The notes under the pieces were generated by a model. That model was not told where the DNA came from. It searched no databases and worked only from the letters and a program-made list of their open reading frames with translations. Positions 9,896-18,347 of a DNA stretch of 64,000 bases are shown piece by piece. How positions within the stretch are numbered: the first letter of the stretch is position 1; each line of letters begins with the position of its first letter. Both the position numbers and the translations under genes were made by a program. The DNA comes from Humibacter ginsenosidimutans (GTDB lineage Bacteria; Actinomycetota; Actinomycetes; Actinomycetales; Microbacteriaceae), in the NCBI RefSeq assembly GCF_007859675.1, contig NZ_CP042305.1, positions 930,001 to 994,000 of the forward strand, read 5' to 3'.

Positions 9896-10919
9896 TGATC
9901 GCGTTCTCCTGCCTTGAGTCCTTCTGTGCCGACGACATCTCTGCGCGGCGGTCTACCCACATTTTGGTCAGACTTGCCATGGTAGCCACAACCATGGCCG
10001 CAGCGATGAATCCGAGGGACGCCCAGGTGCCGATCTCGGGGGCCCATTCCACGGGGCGGCCGCCGTTGATGAACGGCACCTGGTTCTCGTGGAGGGCGTG
10101 CAGAACGAGCTTGACGCCGATGAAGACGAGGATCGCGGCGATGCCGTATTTGAGGTAACGCAGCCGCGCCAGCAGGTGGCCGAGCAGGAAGTAGAGCTGC
10201 CGCAGCCCCATCAGCGCGAACACGTTGGCGGCGAACACCAGGAACGGGCTCGTGGTGATGCCGAAGATGGCCGGGATGGAGTCGAGGGCGAACAACAGGT
10301 CGGTGGTGCCCAGCGCCACGATCACCAGCAGCATCGGCGTGAAGGAGCGCTTGCCGTCGATCGTGATGCGCAGCTTGCCCTTGTTGAACTGGTCGGACAC
10401 GTTGAGGTGGCGGCGCGCGAACCGCGTGAGCGCGTTGTCGTTCTCGCCGTCGCCGTCGTGATGCCCGAACGCCTGCGTGTAGGCGGTGTAGAGCAGGAAC
10501 GCTCCGAACAGGTAGAAGATCCAGCTGAAGTTGTCGATCAGCTGCGCACCGATCACGATGAAGATCGCGCGCAGCACGAGCGCGATCATGATTCCCGCGA
10601 CAAGAGCCTCTTGCTGATACTTCAGCGGCACGGCGAACCTGGCCATGATCACGATGAACACGAAGAGGTTGTCGATGCTGAGGCTGTACTCGGTCAGCCA
10701 GCCGGCGAGGAACTGGCCGGCGTGCTCGGCATCCCCCATCCAGTACAGCGTCGCGGCGAAGACCACGGCGAGCAGGGCGTAGCCTCCGACGAACAGCGCG
10801 GCCTCGAGCGGCTTCGGCACGTGCGGCCGTTTCACGGCGAGCACGAGGTCGGCGGCGAGCAAGAGGCAGAGCACGAGGATCGAGGTGATCTCGAACCAGA
10901 CGGGAAGGGCGGTTGCCAT
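9861..10919 (-). CDS. TerC family integral membrane protein
   Basis: A 352-residue protein with about nine hydrophobic segments. It carries the TerC/Alx signatures: SIDNLFVFIVIM near residue 85 and ALDSIPAIFGIT near residue 210, both with acidic residues in membrane helices. Members of this family are linked to tellurium resistance or manganese export; no ter operon is present, so metal export or envelope homeostasis is the safer reading. The C-terminal ~30 residues are hydrophilic and overlap the phosphatase start. A perfect inverted repeat lies in the 5' region. Confidence 0.9.
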   Translation of the reverse strand: MATALPVWFEITSILVLCLLLAADLVLAVKRPHVPKPLEAALFVGGYALLAVVFAATLYWMGDAEHAGQFLAGWLTEYSLSIDNLFVFIVIMARFAVPLKYQQEALVAGIMIALVLRAIFIVIGAQLIDNFSWIFYLFGAFLLYTAYTQAFGHHDGDGENDNALTRFARRHLNVSDQFNKGKLRITIDGKRSFTPMLLVIVALGTTDLLFALDSIPAIFGITTSPFLVFAANVFALMGLRQLYFLLGHLLARLRYLKYGIAAILVFIGVKLVLHALHENQVPFINGGRPVEWAPEIGTWASLGFIAAAMVVATMASLTKMWVDRRAEMSSAQKDSRQENAISGADAGGERPH

Positions 10920-10939
10920 GGTGGGGAGGCTTTCGAGTT

Positions 10940-10973
10940 TCTCGTCACGAAACGGGTACGTCTCGTGACGAGA
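10940..10973. promoter_or_regulatory. Perfect 11-bp inverted repeat upstream of the TerC gene
   Basis: Arms TCTCGTCACGA (10940-10950) and TCGTGACGAGA (10963-10973) enclose a 12-nt loop, 21 nt upstream of the TerC start. It could be an operator or an mRNA stem in the leader. There is no run of T, so it is not a classic terminator. Confidence 0.55.
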
Positions 10974-11160
10974 GTCTCTCCCGCGCTCTCACACGCCGTG
11001 CGACCGGAGCCGAACGGCTCGTGATGACGATCGCAACGCCGACCACGTAGGCGGCCGGTGGGATACTCCCTCTCGCGCCCACGAGTCTACCGGGCTGCCG
11101 CGCCCGCGACCTGCACGGATGCCTTGAGCACCCATGCCTCGGCGCCTACCTTGGCAGCGT

Positions 11161-12594
11161 ATGGAGTGGTTCGACGCGACCGGGTATGAACTGGCGCGAC
11201 AGGTGCTTCTTCGAGGCATCGCCGCGGTGTATCTCGTCGCCTTCCTGTCGACGCTGGCTCAGTTTCCGGTTCTGCTCGGTGAGCGAGGACTGCAGCCGGC
11301 TCCCGCCTTCGTGCGGCGGATGGGCGACCGTCTCTCCCCCACTCTGTTTCGTCGGCGCTATTCCGACCGACTGCTGCTCACCGTCGCGGGCGCGGGCGCA
11401 CTTGTCGCCGCCAGCCTCGTCGGCGGGCTGCCGCAGCTGGCGCCGTCGTGGGCCACGATGGTCGCGTTCCTCCTGATCTGGGCCGGCTACCTCTCGATCG
11501 TCGACGTCGGCCAGACCTTCTACGCGTTCGGCTGGGAGTCCCTGCTGCTGGAGGCCGGTTTCGCCGCCGCGTTCCTCGGCTCGAACGACCAGGCCCCGCC
11601 CGTGATCATGATCGTGTTCTTCCGTTGGCTGGTCTTCAGGCTCGAGTTCGGCGCAGGCATGATCAAGATCCGTGGCGACCGGTCGTGGCGCAACCTCACC
11701 GCGCTCTACTACCACCACGAGACGCAACCGATGCCGGGGCCGCTCAGCTGGTTCTTCCACCACCTCCCGAGGTGGTTCCACCGCATCGAAGTGCTCGGCA
11801 ATCATTTCGCCCAGTTGGTCGTTCCGTTCTTGCTCTTCGCGCCGCAGCCCGTGGCATCCATCGCTGCCGCGATCGTGATTCTCACGCAGCTGTGGCTGGT
11901 GGCGTCGGGCAATTTCGCCTGGCTCAACGTGCTGACGATCATCCTGGCGTTCAGCGCGATCTCCGACCCTGTCGCACACGCGGTCATCGCGGCCATGCCT
12001 GCGCACACCGACCACACCGTGACCCCGATCTGGTTCTTCGTCGTGGTCGTCGTCGTCGGCATCCTCCTGCTCTGGCTCAGCTGGTGGCCGCTGAAGAATC
12101 TCTTCGCCCGCCGCCAGCTGATGAACGCGAGCTTCAACAGGTGGCACCTCGTGAACGCCTACGGCGCGTTCGGCTCCGTGACGAAGGAGCGCTACGAGGT
12201 GGTGATCGAGGCGACGGACACGACGGATGCTCTCACGGCGGTGTGGCGCGAGTACGAGTTCAAGGGCAAACCGGGAGACCCTCACCGCCTGCCACGTCAA
12301 TACGCCCCATATCACCTGCGGCTCGACTGGCTGATGTGGTTCCTCGCGCTCGGCTCCCGCAACGAGGACTGGTTCTACCGTCTGCTCCAGCGTCTGCTCG
12401 AGGCCGACCCGGCGACCCTGAGGATGCTCCGCTCCGCCCCGTTCGGCAGCGAGCGTCCAGCGATGGTGCGGGCGTCGCTCTACCTCTACCGGTTCTCGAG
12501 CTGGGAGCAGTTGCGCCACGACCACGTGTGGTGGGTGCGCGAGCACGTCACGGAGCTCGTGCCGCCGGTGACGCTGACGGGACCGCCAGAGTGA
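11161..12594 (+). CDS. Lipase maturation factor family (LMF1-like) membrane protein
   Basis: A 477-residue polytopic membrane protein, with the start at MEWFDATGYELARQ. Family features are seen: GWESLLLEAGF, RWLVFRLEFGAGMIKIRGD, TALYYHHETQPMPGP, and a hydrophilic C-terminal domain (YEFKGKPGDPHRLPRQYAPY, LDWLMWFLALG) shared with vertebrate LMF1. The eukaryotic protein helps fold secreted lipases in the ER; the bacterial role is unknown. A longer frame starts at 11134, but the sequence before 11161 does not resemble the family N-terminus. No clear SD precedes 11161, so the transcript may be leaderless. It ends 66 bp before a strong hairpin terminator. Confidence 0.85.
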   Translation: MEWFDATGYELARQVLLRGIAAVYLVAFLSTLAQFPVLLGERGLQPAPAFVRRMGDRLSPTLFRRRYSDRLLLTVAGAGALVAASLVGGLPQLAPSWATMVAFLLIWAGYLSIVDVGQTFYAFGWESLLLEAGFAAAFLGSNDQAPPVIMIVFFRWLVFRLEFGAGMIKIRGDRSWRNLTALYYHHETQPMPGPLSWFFHHLPRWFHRIEVLGNHFAQLVVPFLLFAPQPVASIAAAIVILTQLWLVASGNFAWLNVLTIILAFSAISDPVAHAVIAAMPAHTDHTVTPIWFFVVVVVVGILLLWLSWWPLKNLFARRQLMNASFNRWHLVNAYGAFGSVTKERYEVVIEATDTTDALTAVWREYEFKGKPGDPHRLPRQYAPYHLRLDWLMWFLALGSRNEDWFYRLLQRLLEADPATLRMLRSAPFGSERPAMVRASLYLYRFSSWEQLRHDHVWWVREHVTELVPPVTLTGPPE

Positions 12595-12660
12595 CGGCGT
12601 CCCATGCGGACCGCAGCGACTGCAGAACCGGTCGTCCCCGGTGCCGTCGACGCATGCACG

Positions 12661-12695
12661 AAGCCCGGTTCTCCTGCAAGAAGAGAACCGGGCTT
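12661..12695. terminator. Rho-independent terminator (bidirectional)
   Basis: A perfect 13-bp stem, AAGCCCGGTTCTC / GAGAACCGGGCTT, with a 9-nt loop. It lies just outside the left island repeat. It ends the lipase-maturation-like gene and was probably also the original terminator of tRNA-Glu before the island inserted. Confidence 0.8.
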
Positions 12696-12700
12696 CTGAT

Positions 12701-12744
12701 GTGACCCCAGCGGGATTTGAACCCGCGTTACCGCCGTGAGAGGG
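12701..12744 (-). repeat. attL: displaced 3' end of tRNA-Glu
   Basis: Forty-four bases match 31248-31291 with a single difference (T at 12718 versus C at 31265). The sequence is the T-arm, variable loop, anticodon 3' side and acceptor 3' strand of tRNA-Glu read on the minus strand. The 5' half is absent and no CCA follows, so it is not a functional tRNA but the target-site copy left by integration. Confidence 0.92.
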
Positions 12745-13105
12745 GGTTCGGCTCCCCCGGAACTGCGTGCCGGACCCCGTTCTGCCCTGTGTTTACAGGG
12801 GTTCCGCGTGCGTGGAGTGCGTCAGGGAACGTCTCGTCGTCAGCGTTCGTTGCCAGAATGTTGCCACGTTTCCGCCCCTGCGGAGGCGGGTAATCCTGGT
12901 GCCTCGGGTCGCTTGTCGAGTGTGACGAGAAGCCCGCGCCTGACCCGCTCTCCCAGCTTGCGGGGTCGCGCCGGATGCCGCAACACCGCTCGCTCTGCTC
13001 GGATGTTGCACCCTCCGTCCCGACCCCGCCAACAGCAGGGAGCGGGTCCGGGGCGGGAGCAGACCGGCAAGGTAGAATGAGGAACGACGAAGCAGAGGTG
13101 ATCCC
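12745..13105. other. Gene-poor left end of the island
   Basis: About 360 bp with no convincing gene. Several frames stay open because of high GC, but none has a recognizable domain. On the minus strand around 12845-12885 the reading GNVATFWQRTL is weakly reminiscent of the C-terminal tails of actinobacterial integrases and could be a relic. The right end of this stretch holds the promoter of the toxin pair. Confidence 0.4.
13073..13078 (+). promoter_or_regulatory. Putative -10 box (TAGAAT) of the zeta toxin pair
   Basis: TAGAAT matches the TATAAT consensus in five of six positions, 27 nt before the ATG at 13106. No good -35 is visible at normal spacing. The gene has a strong SD, GAGGTGATCC at 13095-13104, although it is very close to the start. 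Confidence 0.4.
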
Positions 13106-13423
13106 ATGAGCGTGACGATTCCGAGCGCGATCCCGGCCGAGTCTCTGCGCGCCTGGTACGACGACGAGCCCCGCGTGAGCGACGTGGCCCTCTACGACAT
13201 GACCGCCCAGGGCGCGACCACCCTGGCCTCCGTGCTGATCGAGCGGCAGCTCGCCACGGCCGACGAGCGCGAGCGCGAGTATTGGGCCGCACGGGTGCGC
13301 CTGGTGAATCAGCAGCGCACGGCGCTGGATCCGGACGACCGGCTCGGGCTGATCGCCCAGCAGCAGGCGTGGCTCGATGAGATCGACGCCCTGACCGGCC
13401 AGGCGAGCCGCCGGATCGCGTGA
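13106..13423 (+). CDS. Small partner (probable antitoxin) of a zeta-type toxin
   Basis: A 105-residue acidic, largely helical protein with no recognized domain. A near-perfect SD precedes it. Its stop overlaps the toxin GTG as GTGA, so the two are translationally coupled, as is usual for an antitoxin-toxin pair. It has no similarity by eye to the classical epsilon antitoxin. The antitoxin role is inferred from position, size and coupling only; an alternative is a non-toxic accessory protein. Confidence 0.7.
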   Translation: MSVTIPSAIPAESLRAWYDDEPRVSDVALYDMTAQGATTLASVLIERQLATADEREREYWAARVRLVNQQRTALDPDDRLGLIAQQQAWLDEIDALTGQASRRIA

Positions 13424-14469
13424 GCGAACCCGGCGCGCCCGACGAGGCGCGGCTGCGGCAGGTGTTCGAAGCCGCGGTGCGGCAGGCGATCTTCCCACCG
13501 GTTCCGGCTGGCGACCGGCTCCTGGTGCTGCTCGGCGGCCAGCCCGCCGCGGGCAAGACGAGAGCGCAGGCGGCGATCCTCGCGGAGCACCCCGAGCTGG
13601 TGTCGATAACCGGGGACGATCTGCGCGCCTACTACCCCGGCTACCGCGAGCTGGCGGTGGACGACCCGCTGGGGATGCCGGCCGCGACCGCGCCGACTTC
13701 GAGCGGGCTGATCCGGCTCGCCCTGGATCATGCGATCGAGCACGGCTACCCGGTGCTGCTGGAGGGCACCTTCCGCGACCCGGCGATGGTCACCGGCACC
13801 GCGGCCCGGTTCGCGGAGGCCGGCTACCGTGTTGAGGTCGTCGCCGTCGCAACCCCCGCCGCGGTGTCGCGGCTGGCGGCCGAGGAGCGGTTCCTGCGCG
13901 CCCGGCGCGGCGAGGTCGGTCGCTGGACCCCGCCCGAGGCGCACGAGACGGCGCTGGCCGGCTCCCCCGAGGTCGTGGCCGCGCTGGAGGCGCTGCCCGC
14001 CGCCGCCCGTATCCAGGTCTACGCCCGCGACCGTCGCCTCTACGACAACCACCGCACCCAGGCCGGCGCGTGGGAGCAGGAGCCCAGCGCGGCCGACGTG
14101 CTGCGCGGAGAGCAGACCCGACAGCTCACCCCGGCCGAGGCGGTCGGCTGGCTCGCGGACTACGGCGCGGTGTTCGGCGCCGCCCTTGCCCGGCGCGGCT
14201 ACCTCAGCCCGAGGACCGCGCCGGCCTACCGGCGGCTGCAAGACGACGCCGCCCGGATGATCGAGCTGGCGAGGGACGAGCCGAGCGCCGACGTGCGGGC
14301 GCTGGAGGAACAGCAGACGCACCGCCGACTCGCCCTGAAGGTCAGTGTGCCCGAGCCGCCGGGAATCGTCGGACGGATCGGGCAGACCCTCCGGCGCTCA
14401 CTCCCGCCCTACCGCCCCGCCCCGTCGCGTGACGTGCCCGGTCACGAGCCGCCGAGCATCGGACGCTGA
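13420..14469 (+). CDS. Zeta toxin family P-loop kinase
   Basis: A 349-residue protein starting at GTG 13420. The Walker A GGQPAAGKT is at residues 39-47, followed by the zeta-like substrate region SITGDDLRAYYPGY and LLEGTFRDP. Zeta toxins phosphorylate UDP-N-acetylglucosamine and block peptidoglycan synthesis; P-loop kinases of this family can also have other substrates. The C-terminal ~100 residues are helical and end in a basic, proline-rich tail. It probably stabilizes the island by post-segregational killing. The upstream partner is not a recognizable epsilon protein. Confidence 0.85.
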   Translation: MSEPGAPDEARLRQVFEAAVRQAIFPPVPAGDRLLVLLGGQPAAGKTRAQAAILAEHPELVSITGDDLRAYYPGYRELAVDDPLGMPAATAPTSSGLIRLALDHAIEHGYPVLLEGTFRDPAMVTGTAARFAEAGYRVEVVAVATPAAVSRLAAEERFLRARRGEVGRWTPPEAHETALAGSPEVVAALEALPAAARIQVYARDRRLYDNHRTQAGAWEQEPSAADVLRGEQTRQLTPAEAVGWLADYGAVFGAALARRGYLSPRTAPAYRRLQDDAARMIELARDEPSADVRALEEQQTHRRLALKVSVPEPPGIVGRIGQTLRRSLPPYRPAPSRDVPGHEPPSIGR

Positions 14470-14489
14470 GCAGAGGCGCAAGGGAAACC

Positions 14490-14840
14490 TCACCGCGGCA
14501 GAAGGCTACGCGCCGCGCCTTCGAGCGCGCCGTCGATGACGCGGAAGTAGGCCCACTTGCCGCGCTGCTCGCGGGTGGCGAGCCCGGCGTCTACGAGCTG
14601 CTTCATGTGGTGCGAGACGGTCGGCTGCGCGAGGCCGACCGGGTCGGTGAGGTCGCAGATGCACAGCTCCCCGGTGTCGCTGGCAGCGATGAGGGACAGC
14701 AGCCGGACGCGAGTGGGGTCGCCGAGGGCCTTGAAGACGCGGGCGATCTGCTCGGCCTGATCCGTCTCCAGGGCGCCGCCGGTCACGGTCGCGCAGCACG
14801 TCATGTCCTCGGTGGCGACGGCGGGGAGGGTGTCGATCAC
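14490..14840 (-). CDS. arsR: ArsR family arsenic-responsive repressor
   Basis: A 116-residue winged-helix protein starting at GTG 14840. It has adjacent cysteines at residues 15-16 (MTCCATV) and ELCICDLT around residue 60. This layout matches the actinobacterial ArsR type in which two N-terminal cysteines of one subunit and one from the other bind As(III). The recognition helix is QPTVSHHMKQLVDAGL. It is divergent from the flavin monooxygenase gene, with repeated TCGATGTAT motifs between them, so it probably represses itself and the ars genes until arsenite binds. Confidence 0.92.
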   Translation of the reverse strand: MIDTLPAVATEDMTCCATVTGGALETDQAEQIARVFKALGDPTRVRLLSLIAASDTGELCICDLTDPVGLAQPTVSHHMKQLVDAGLATREQRGKWAYFRVIDGALEGAARSLLPR

Positions 14841-14872
14841 GGTGCAGCTCCATCGGGTCGTATTGACATTGC

Positions 14873-14917
14873 TCGATGTATCGAGGATTCTCGATGTATT
14901 GATGCTAGTCGATACGA
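14873..14917. promoter_or_regulatory. Probable ArsR operators between arsR and the monooxygenase gene
   Basis: TCGATGTATCGA at 14873-14884, TCGATGTATTGA at 14891-14902 and TCGATACGA at 14909-14917 form three related AT-rich dyads in the 86-bp divergent space. ArsR/SmtB proteins bind this kind of short palindrome. The third overlaps the SD region of the rightward gene. Confidence 0.65.
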
Positions 14918-14926
14918 GGAGTGATA

Positions 14927-16249
14927 GTGGGACTTCCCGTTGTGGTGATCGGTGCAGGACCGCAAGGGCTCGCGGCGGCGGCGCATCTTCTGGAGCGTGA
15001 CCTGGAGCCGCTGGTGCTGGAACAGGGCACCAGGCCGGCGGCAGCCGTGGCCGAGTGGGGGCACGTCCGCCTGTTCTCGGAGTGGCCCGAGCTGATCGAC
15101 CAGGCCGCCGCTCGCCTCCTGGCGCCTAGCGGATGGCGCGCGAACGAGCACGGATACCCGACAGGTGAGGCGTGGATCTCCGACTACCTCGCTCCACTCG
15201 CTCACGCCCTCGGTGAACGAGTGCGCTTCGGGACGCGCGTGACCGGAATCGGTCGGAAGGGCCGCGACCTTCTCGTGGATGCCGGTCGCGCCGAGCAGCC
15301 CTTCGTCGTCCACGTCGAGGAACCCGGCGGCGCCCAGTCGCGGATCGAGGCGCGTGCGGTGATCGACGCATCCGGTTCATGGTCGGCCCCGAACCTGGCC
15401 GGTGCTGACGGATTGCCGACGATCGGCGAGGCCGAGGCCACGGGCTTCCTGACGTACCGGATTCCCGCGTTCGAGAACCCTGCCGAATACGCGGGGCGGC
15501 ACACGGTCGTCCTCGGCAGCGGGCACTCGGCCATCACCGCTGTCACCGAGCTGGCCCGGATCGCCCGCCAGTACCCGGAGACTCGCATCACCTGGGCGTT
15601 GCGCCGCGATGGTGTCGGCTCGACCTTCGGCGGCGGGGACGCGGACCAGCTTCCGGCCCGCGGTGCGCTCGGTGAGCGCGCGAAGGATGCCGTCGACCAC
15701 GGCATCGTGTCCCTGGTCACCGGCTTCCGCACCGAGCGGATCGACACCACCGATCAGGGCGCGGTCCTCACCGCCGAGGACGGCCGCGCGCTCGATCCCG
15801 CCGCTCGCGTCGTCGTGCTGACCGGCTTCCGGCCGGATCTGTCGTTCCTGTCGGAGATTCGGCTGGAACTGGATGCCCGGTTGCAGGCGCCGGTGCGGAT
15901 CGCGGCGGACATCGACCCGAACATCCACTCCTGCGGGTCGGTGCGCACCACCGGCGCGGCCGACCTCGCCCAGCCGGAGCCCGACTTCTTCATCGTGGGA
16001 GCGAAGTCCTACGGCCGCGCGCCGACGTTCCTGGCGCTGACCGGGTACGAGCAGGTCCGCAGCGTTGTCGCGCAGCTCTCCGGCGACCACGAGGCCGCTG
16101 CGCGGGTCGAGCTGGTACTGCCCGAGACAGGCGTATGCGGGGGCGCGGGGCTGTTCGACGACCCGGACGCGGCGAAGGGCGAGGCGTGCTGCGCTCCGGC
16201 ACCGAAGGTGCTCCAGATCGGGCGCGCGCCCGTCTCTGCCACCCGGTGA
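14927..16249 (+). CDS. ArsO-like flavin-dependent monooxygenase / NAD(P)-binding protein of ars operons
   Basis: About 440 residues. An N-terminal dinucleotide-binding motif VVVIGAGPQGLAAAAHL is followed by a second nucleotide-binding segment (VVLGSGHSAITAV) near residue 190, as in FAD/NADPH monooxygenases. The C-terminus has a cysteine cluster (VCGGAG, GEACCAP) that could bind arsenite. Such proteins occur beside arsR and arsC in many actinobacteria; the exact reaction is not settled. Start: GTG 14927 has GAGGA about 7 nt upstream; the in-frame GTG at 14921 is too close to that site. Confidence 0.8.
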   Translation: MGLPVVVIGAGPQGLAAAAHLLERDLEPLVLEQGTRPAAAVAEWGHVRLFSEWPELIDQAAARLLAPSGWRANEHGYPTGEAWISDYLAPLAHALGERVRFGTRVTGIGRKGRDLLVDAGRAEQPFVVHVEEPGGAQSRIEARAVIDASGSWSAPNLAGADGLPTIGEAEATGFLTYRIPAFENPAEYAGRHTVVLGSGHSAITAVTELARIARQYPETRITWALRRDGVGSTFGGGDADQLPARGALGERAKDAVDHGIVSLVTGFRTERIDTTDQGAVLTAEDGRALDPAARVVVLTGFRPDLSFLSEIRLELDARLQAPVRIAADIDPNIHSCGSVRTTGAADLAQPEPDFFIVGAKSYGRAPTFLALTGYEQVRSVVAQLSGDHEAAARVELVLPETGVCGGAGLFDDPDAAKGEACCAPAPKVLQIGRAPVSATR

Positions 16250-16259
16250 CGGCGATCGC

Positions 16260-16928
16260 TCAGGAGCGCGTCGGCACGCTCAACTCGGCCAGCAGGCTCA
16301 GCACCCGTCGTTCGATCTCGTCGCGCACCGGGCGGACTCCCTCGGGCGTCCAGCCGGCGGGGTCGGGCAGGGTCCATTCCTCGTAGCGTTTGCCGGGGAA
16401 GATCGGGCAGGCGTCGCCGCAGCCCATCGTGATCACCACGTCGGCGGCGCGCACGACCTCATCCGTCCACGGCTTCGGGTACTCGCCGGCGATGTCGATG
16501 CCTCGCTCTGCCATGACCTCGACGGCGACCGGATTGATCCGCTCGCCCGGTTCGGAGCCGCCGGACCAGCCGACTGCGTGCTCGCCGGCATGGTGCTGGA
16601 AGAAGCCGAGTGCCATCTGCGAGCGGCCGGCGTTGTGGACGCACAGGAACAGCACGGTCGGCTTGCCATCGACCTGGAGGCCATCGACCTTGGCGAGTGC
16701 GCGCAGGCGTTGCCGGGCGAACTTCTCGGTCAGCAGGGGCAGGTAGTTCGGAACCGTGGCGCGTGCGGCGAGGTCGGCGTAGGAGGCGTGCAGGGAGCGG
16801 TCGATCGTCTCCCGCCCGAAGGTGCCGGCGAACTCTCGCGTCAGGCGCTCGGCGCTGGTGGCAAGGGCCGCCTCCTGGTCGATGGTGATGGACGCATGAC
16901 GTTCGTGCTCGTGGGGCATCGTCGTCAT
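16260..16928 (-). CDS. arsC: Arsenate reductase of the low-molecular-weight phosphatase type, with N-terminal three-helix domain
   Basis: A 222-residue protein from ATG 16928 (MTTMPHEHERHAS). Residues ~20-85 form a helical domain often fused to actinobacterial ArsC. The catalytic P-loop-like motif VLFLCVHNAGRSQMAL follows, then ITMGCGDACPIFPGKRYEEW with the extra cysteine used in the redox relay, and LPDPAG. Reduces arsenate to arsenite with mycothiol or thioredoxin as likely donor. The start overlaps the stop of the corrected upstream ArsR-ArsC gene by four bases (ATGA). As the sequence stands the two are fused by a one-base frameshift. Confidence 0.92.
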   Translation of the reverse strand: MTTMPHEHERHASITIDQEAALATSAERLTREFAGTFGRETIDRSLHASYADLAARATVPNYLPLLTEKFARQRLRALAKVDGLQVDGKPTVLFLCVHNAGRSQMALGFFQHHAGEHAVGWSGGSEPGERINPVAVEVMAERGIDIAGEYPKPWTDEVVRAADVVITMGCGDACPIFPGKRYEEWTLPDPAGWTPEGVRPVRDEIERRVLSLLAELSVPTRS

Positions 16929-17603
16929 CCCTTCGTCGTGGTTAGCCGGGGTGCGAGGCTTTGGATTCGGGAGGCGATGTCCTCGAACGCGGCATCGAAC
17001 GCGGCATCGGTCCCTGCGCGCACCGGGTCCGGGACCGACCAATGCAGCCGGCCCCCCGCCGGCCAGTTCTTCGTGGGCGGTGTCGCAGACCGTCACCAGG
17101 AAGTCGTCGGCCTCGGCCACGTCCGGAAGCGCCCGCGGTCGGGAGGCGCGGAGGGTGAGCCCGTGCCGCTCGGCGGCGGCGAGCGCGCCCGGCTCGATCG
17201 CGTCCGAGGGGTGCGTGCCCGCCGAGGCGACCGGGACATCGCTCGCGTCGTGCCAGAGCGCGGCGGCGAGCTGCGAGCGCGCCGAGTTGCCGGTGCAGAC
17301 GAACACCACCCGCCTCACCCCGAGGGTCGGCGTCGGGATGAGCCCGTCGAACGCGGCGGGGGCGAGGCGCAGGTAGGTACGGCGTCGGTCGGCCTCCGAC
17401 CGGGTGCGGATCAGCATCGCCTCCCGCTCCAGGAGGTTCAGGTGGTGCGCGAGCAGGCTGGACGAGATGCCGAGTTCGGTCTGCAACTCGACCGGGGCTG
17501 CGTCGCCCAGGGTGAGCAGGTCCATGATCCGCAGGCGCACCGGGTCGGCCAGCGCCGCGTACCGCGCCACCCGCCCAGCCAGGCTAGTTTCCTCAACGTT
17601 CAT
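16925..17603 (-). pseudogene. ArsR-type repressor fused to an ArsC/LMW phosphatase domain, frameshifted
   Basis: Starts at ATG 17603. Residues 1-85 are an ArsR-like winged helix (LADPVRLRIMDLL, LGISSSLLAHHLNLL). Residues ~95-225 are a low-molecular-weight phosphatase/arsenate reductase domain (VVFVCTGNSARSQLAAALW). At a C6 run (17052-17057 on the plus strand) the frame slips and reads on into the next gene. Removing one base gives GGGRLHWSVPDPVRAGTDAA, a normal family ending, and a stop that overlaps arsC by 4 bp, for 225 residues in total. Natural ArsR-ArsC fusions are known in actinobacterial ars operons. Confidence 0.85.
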
Positions 17604-17651
17604 TACCTCAATAGTGACTCAGCAATGTATCGTCGTCAAGGTGATCCCGCG

Positions 17652-18347
17652 ATGACCCCCTCACCGCCCCCTGCCGTCGCCCCGCTCTGGCGCCGTGCCC
17701 TGGCCGAGTTCCTCGGCGCGGGGCTGCTCGTGACGGTCGTGATCGGCTCGGGCATCGCCGCCGAGCGTCTGTCGCCGGGGGATGTGGGGCTGCAACTGCT
17801 GGAGAACTCGCTGGCGACCGCGCTGGGCCTGGCGGTGCTCATCCTCGTGTTCCAGACCGTCAGCCGGGCGCACCTCAACCCGGTCGTGACCCTCGCCGAC
17901 CGCGCCCTCGGCGCCCGGCGCGGGCCGGTCGAGATCAGCGTCTACGTCGTCGCGCAGATCGCGGGCGGCATCGGCGGGGCGGTGCTGGCGAACACGATGT
18001 TCGGCGTCGCCACCACGATCTCCAGCAAGGACCGCCTGGGCGCCGGGCATCTGCTGGCCGAGGTCGTGGCGACCGCGGGGCTGGTGCTGGTGATCTTCGC
18101 CCTTGTACGCACCGGCCGGGCCGCGTTCGTCGGTCCCGCGGTCGGCGCCTACATCGGCGCGGCGTACTGGTTCACCTCGTCCACGTCGTTCGCCAACCCC
18201 GCGGTGACCATCGGCCGCATCTTCTCCGACACCTTCGCCGGGATCGCCCCCGGCTGCGTGCCGTGGTTCATCGGCGCGCAGCTCGTCGGCGGCGCGCTCG
18301 GCCTGGCCCTTGTCCTCGTCCTGTTCCCGAGAAAGGCAACCCTATGA
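17652..18347 (+). CDS. MIP/aquaporin-family channel (probable arsenite channel)
   Basis: A 231-residue membrane protein with six helices and two NPA-type half-helices, HLNPVVTLA and FANPAVTIG. AAGGTGAT at 17638-17645 places the start at ATG 17652; an in-frame ATG at 17625 has no SD. MIP channels in ars operons let arsenite leave by its gradient once ArsC has made it, replacing ArsB/Acr3, which are absent here. The gene is divergent from the ArsR-ArsC fusion with only 48 bp between, so the promoters probably overlap. It overlaps the next gene by 4 bp. Confidence 0.88.
   Translation: MTPSPPPAVAPLWRRALAEFLGAGLLVTVVIGSGIAAERLSPGDVGLQLLENSLATALGLAVLILVFQTVSRAHLNPVVTLADRALGARRGPVEISVYVVAQIAGGIGGAVLANTMFGVATTISSKDRLGAGHLLAEVVATAGLVLVIFALVRTGRAAFVGPAVGAYIGAAYWFTSSTSFANPAVTIGRIFSDTFAGIAPGCVPWFIGAQLVGGALGLALVLVLFPRKATL

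Noticed and set aside
10940..10973. yybP-ykoY manganese riboswitch before the TerC gene
   Set aside because: Only a single hairpin is visible and the conserved loops of that riboswitch are not recognizable.
12701..12744. A second tRNA-Glu gene
   Set aside because: Only the 3' half is present; no 5' acceptor strand, D-arm or CCA. It is an attachment-site copy.
12728..13498. Minus-strand open frame at the left end of the island
   Set aside because: It overlaps the toxin pair, has low-complexity Arg/Pro composition and no recognizable domain.
16260..17603. A single 447-residue ArsR-ArsC-ArsC fusion protein
   Set aside because: The joining segment is out-of-frame sequence; one base at C6 explains it and restores two overlapping genes.
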